NCBI GenBank assembly: GCA_001803705.1
Contig: MHDY01000055.1
Location: forward strand, 1,226-6,900
From: Nitrospirae bacterium GWC2_56_14
GTDB taxonomy: Bacteria; Nitrospirota; UBA9217
Reading direction: 5' to 3'
DNA length: 5,675 nucleotides
The notes beneath the pieces are model-generated. The model ran no database searches, had not been told where the DNA came from, and saw only the letters and a list, made by a program, of their open reading frames with translations. Both the position numbers and the translations under genes were made by a program. Shown here in pieces: positions 3,392 through 5,675 of the stretch. The first letter of the stretch is position 1. The number at the start of each line of letters is the position of its first letter.

Positions 3392-5675
3392 GCACTTTTT
3401 CACCGCATTTGACGCGGTTTTGAGCGATTCGTCGCCCAGGACGAGCTGCAGCGTATACTCGGGGACCAGCTTGATCTTCCCCTTGTTCCTCTTGAGCAGC
3501 AGCATGACCCTCTCGGGCGAAATTTTCGCGCCTTCGGCAAAGGTGATCTGCACCATGGCCTTGCTCGCATCGATCCGCGCGACCTGCGCTTTTTTGGCGA
3601 TGATCTTGATGCTCATGATCTCGAACAGGTTTGCCGCCGGCTCGGGCAGCAGGCCGTAGCGGTCGCGCAGTTCGTCGGCAAGGTCGCGGAGCTCTGCCTC
3701 ATCGCCGACGCTCGACACCTCCTTATACGCTGCCAGCCGCAGGCTCGGATCGTTGATATAGTCCTCGGGGATGAAGGCCGATGCACGCATAGTGATCTGC
3801 GTGTCCGGTTCCGGGCTGAGCTCCTGGCCGCGCAGCTCGGCCATGGCCTCTTCCATCATCTGCGTATAGAGGTCGATGCCCACTGCCGCGATATGCCCTG
3901 ACTGCTGCTTGCCGAGCAGATTGCCTGCCCCCCGGGTCTCCAGGTCCTGGGCGGCGATGCGGAAGCCGGCGCCGAGCTCGGACAGCTCCTGGATGGCCCG
4001 GAGCCGCTTGCGCGCCGTTTCCGTGAGCACCTCGTCCGCCGGGGCAAGCAGGATGGCGTAGGCCTTCTCCCTGCTCCTGCCGACCCTTCCTTTGATCTGG
4101 TAGAGATCTGCCAGTCCGAAGCGGTCGGCGCGGTTGATGATGATCGTGTTCGCCGTGGGAATATCGATGCCTGACTCGATGATCGTCGTGGTCACAAGCA
4201 CGTTCATCGTGCCTGCGATGAACTTCGCCATCACGTCCTCGATCTCGTCCTCTTTCAGCTGGCCGTGGGCAATGCCGACCTTTGCCTCGGGCACAAGGTT
4301 TTGAACGAAATCAGCCATGCGCTCGATGCCCTGGACGCGGTTATGTACAAAGAAGACCTGGCCGCCCCGCTCGAGCTCACGCAGGATCGCCTCGCGGATC
4401 ACGCGCTTGCCGAAGCGCGCAAGCGACACCTGGATGGCCTGACGGTCCAGCGGCGGCGTCTGGATGATCGAGAGGTCCCGGATGCCGGCAAGCGACATGT
4501 GAAGCGTGCGCGGGATCGGCGTGGCTGTGAGCGTCAGCACGTCAACGAGCTTTTTAAATTCCTTGATGCGCTCCTTGTGCTTCACGCCGAACTTGTGCTC
4601 TTCGTCCACCACCAGAAGGCCCAGGTTCTTGAACACCACGTCCTTCTGAAGCAGACGGTGCGTTCCGACCACGAAGTCCACGGTCCCGCTCTTTAAACCC
4701 TTGAGCGTCTCCAGCTGTTCGGATTTTGTGCGGAAACGGGAAAGCATCTCCACCCGGATCGAGAAAGGCGCAAGCCGCGCGGAGAAGGTGCGGAAATGCT
4801 GCTCCGCCAGAAGCGTGGTGGGCACAAGCACGGCCGCCTGCATGCCGTCCTCAACAGCCTTGAATGCTGCCCGGAGCGCGACCTCGGTCTTGCCGTAGCC
4901 CACATCGCCGCAGACCACGCGGTCCATGGGCCGCGGCCGCTGCATATCGGAAAGCACATCATCGATGGCCTTCTGCTGGTCCGGCGTCTCCTCATAGGGG
5001 AAGGCAGATTCGAACTCGCGGTAGAGGTTGTCAGGCGGGGTGAAGGCGGCCCGGGTCTGGGCTTCGCGCGCAGCATAGATCGCCACGAGTTCCTGCGCCA
5101 TGGCAAGGATGTCCTTCTTCACCTTCGCCTTGGTCTTTGCCCAGGCAGGCGCGCCCAGCCGGTCCAACTTCGGAGCCGAGCCCTCGACGCCGATGTACTT
5201 CTGCACCTTGTCCAGGCTGTAGAGCGGGACGTAGAGCTTTACATCAGGCTCGTAGCGGAGCGTCAGAAAGTCGGTCTCGAACCCGTCAACATTGATGTGC
5301 GTCAGGCCCTGGTATTCGCCCACACCGTAATCGGTATGCACCACGAAGTCGCCGGGCTTAAGCTCTTTGAACGAGGAGAGGAAGGGCGCGACCTTCGATC
5401 TCGGTGCGGCAGGGCGATGGACCTTCCTGCCGAAGATCTCCTCTTCCGTGATAAAGGTAAGGCCCAGCTCCTGCCAGAGGAACCCCTCGGAGAGCCGGTT
5501 GATCATCACCAGGATCGGCCAGGGGCCCGTTTCCTGGCCTGTCACATGATCGCCGACCACGACGCTCAGTCCGTACTCAGAGAACAGTTTCTTGAGCCGC
5601 GCTGCCGCCTCGTCGGTCCCACAAACAACGGCCACGCGGCTTTCCGCTCTCAACCGCTTCAGCTTCTCCACAAGG
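3374..5675 (-). CDS. mfd: Transcription-repair coupling factor Mfd, C-terminal two thirds (cut by right window edge)
   Basis: Mfd removes RNA polymerase stalled at DNA damage and recruits UvrA for nucleotide excision repair. About 766 residues are visible of a usual 1100-1200; the frame runs open to the edge, so the UvrB-like N-terminal module lies outside. Numbering from the GTG codon at 5671 (not the true start), domain 3 remnants span 1-95. The RNA-polymerase-interacting (CarD-like) domain follows at about 102-162, with KPGDFVVHTDYGVGEYQG and KLYVPLYSLDKVQKY. The RecG-like translocase has a Q-motif region TPDQQKAI (229-236), Walker A GDVGYGKT (255-262), PTTLLAEQH (284-292), DEEH (356-359) and LTATPIPRT (381-389). 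It continues with TTTIIESGIDIP (494-505), QIKGRVGRS (525-533) and the translocation motif ETRGAGNLLGKQQSGH (578-593). The C-terminal regulatory domain lies at about 625-725. All catalytic motifs look intact. The stop is TAA; no terminator follows, and the folding-factor genes start 77 bases on, so read-through is likely. Confidence 0.97.
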   Translation of the reverse strand, partial: LVEKLKRLRAESRVAVVCGTDEAAARLKKLFSEYGLSVVVGDHVTGQETGPWPILVMINRLSEGFLWQELGLTFITEEEIFGRKVHRPAAPRSKVAPFLSSFKELKPGDFVVHTDYGVGEYQGLTHINVDGFETDFLTLRYEPDVKLYVPLYSLDKVQKYIGVEGSAPKLDRLGAPAWAKTKAKVKKDILAMAQELVAIYAAREAQTRAAFTPPDNLYREFESAFPYEETPDQQKAIDDVLSDMQRPRPMDRVVCGDVGYGKTEVALRAAFKAVEDGMQAAVLVPTTLLAEQHFRTFSARLAPFSIRVEMLSRFRTKSEQLETLKGLKSGTVDFVVGTHRLLQKDVVFKNLGLLVVDEEHKFGVKHKERIKEFKKLVDVLTLTATPIPRTLHMSLAGIRDLSIIQTPPLDRQAIQVSLARFGKRVIREAILRELERGGQVFFVHNRVQGIERMADFVQNLVPEAKVGIAHGQLKEDEIEDVMAKFIAGTMNVLVTTTIIESGIDIPTANTIIINRADRFGLADLYQIKGRVGRSREKAYAILLAPADEVLTETARKRLRAIQELSELGAGFRIAAQDLETRGAGNLLGKQQSGHIAAVGIDLYTQMMEEAMAELRGQELSPEPDTQITMRASAFIPEDYINDPSLRLAAYKEVSSVGDEAELRDLADELRDRYGLLPEPAANLFEIMSIKIIAKKAQVARIDASKAMVQITFAEGAKISPERVMLLLKRNKGKIKLVPEYTLQLVLGDESLKTASNAVKKCLQELL

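Noticed and set aside
3294..3395. In-frame upstream ATG at 3395 extending the parvulin-less lipoprotein by 33 residues into mfd
   Set aside because: The internal ATG at 3296 has a strong GGAGG and starts a canonical lipoprotein signal peptide; the extension would place it internally.

Overview
The window is a GC-rich bacterial chromosomal segment in which every convincing gene lies on the minus strand. Reading in the direction of transcription (high to low coordinates), it holds: the C-terminal two thirds of the transcription-repair coupling factor Mfd (cut by the right edge); three consecutive SurA/PrsA-type periplasmic folding factors; and the first 105 codons of an RlmI-type 23S rRNA methyltransferase (cut by the left edge). 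Signal peptides, lipoboxes and a SurA protein point to a Gram-negative (diderm) organism. The linkage of mfd to SurA-family genes, and the style of the intergenic repeats, resemble Desulfobacterota (former Deltaproteobacteria) or Nitrospirota. That placement is an impression from memory, not a computed result.

Layout. 5675-3374: mfd, with RNA-polymerase-interacting domain, RecG-like translocase and C-terminal domain. 3373-3297: short spacer with a weak promoter-like sequence and a strong Shine-Dalgarno. 3296-2634: lipoprotein with the SurA chaperone core but no parvulin domain. A 9-base gap follows. 2624-1629: lipoprotein with chaperone core plus one parvulin domain. 1628-1400: a 229-base spacer carrying fragments of a 'CCACAGAG/CTCTGTGG' type repeat. 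1399-464: SurA-like soluble periplasmic chaperone/prolyl isomerase with one parvulin domain. 463-317: a 147-base spacer holding a near-perfect 26-bp inverted repeat and a 14-bp tandem repeat. 316-1: rlmI start.

How the genes fit together. The three middle genes appear to be tandem paralogues with graded architecture: membrane-anchored holdase without parvulin, membrane-anchored chaperone with parvulin, and free periplasmic chaperone with parvulin. They probably handle outer-membrane or exported proteins together. Mfd (DNA repair coupled to transcription) and RlmI (ribosome modification) are cytoplasmic housekeeping functions that share the strand without an obvious functional link. I see no mobile element, CRISPR array, RNA gene or clearly novel system. 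The most noteworthy items are the SurA-family trio, with its parvulin-less member and Gln-for-His parvulin sites, and the repeat-derived structures in the two larger spacers.
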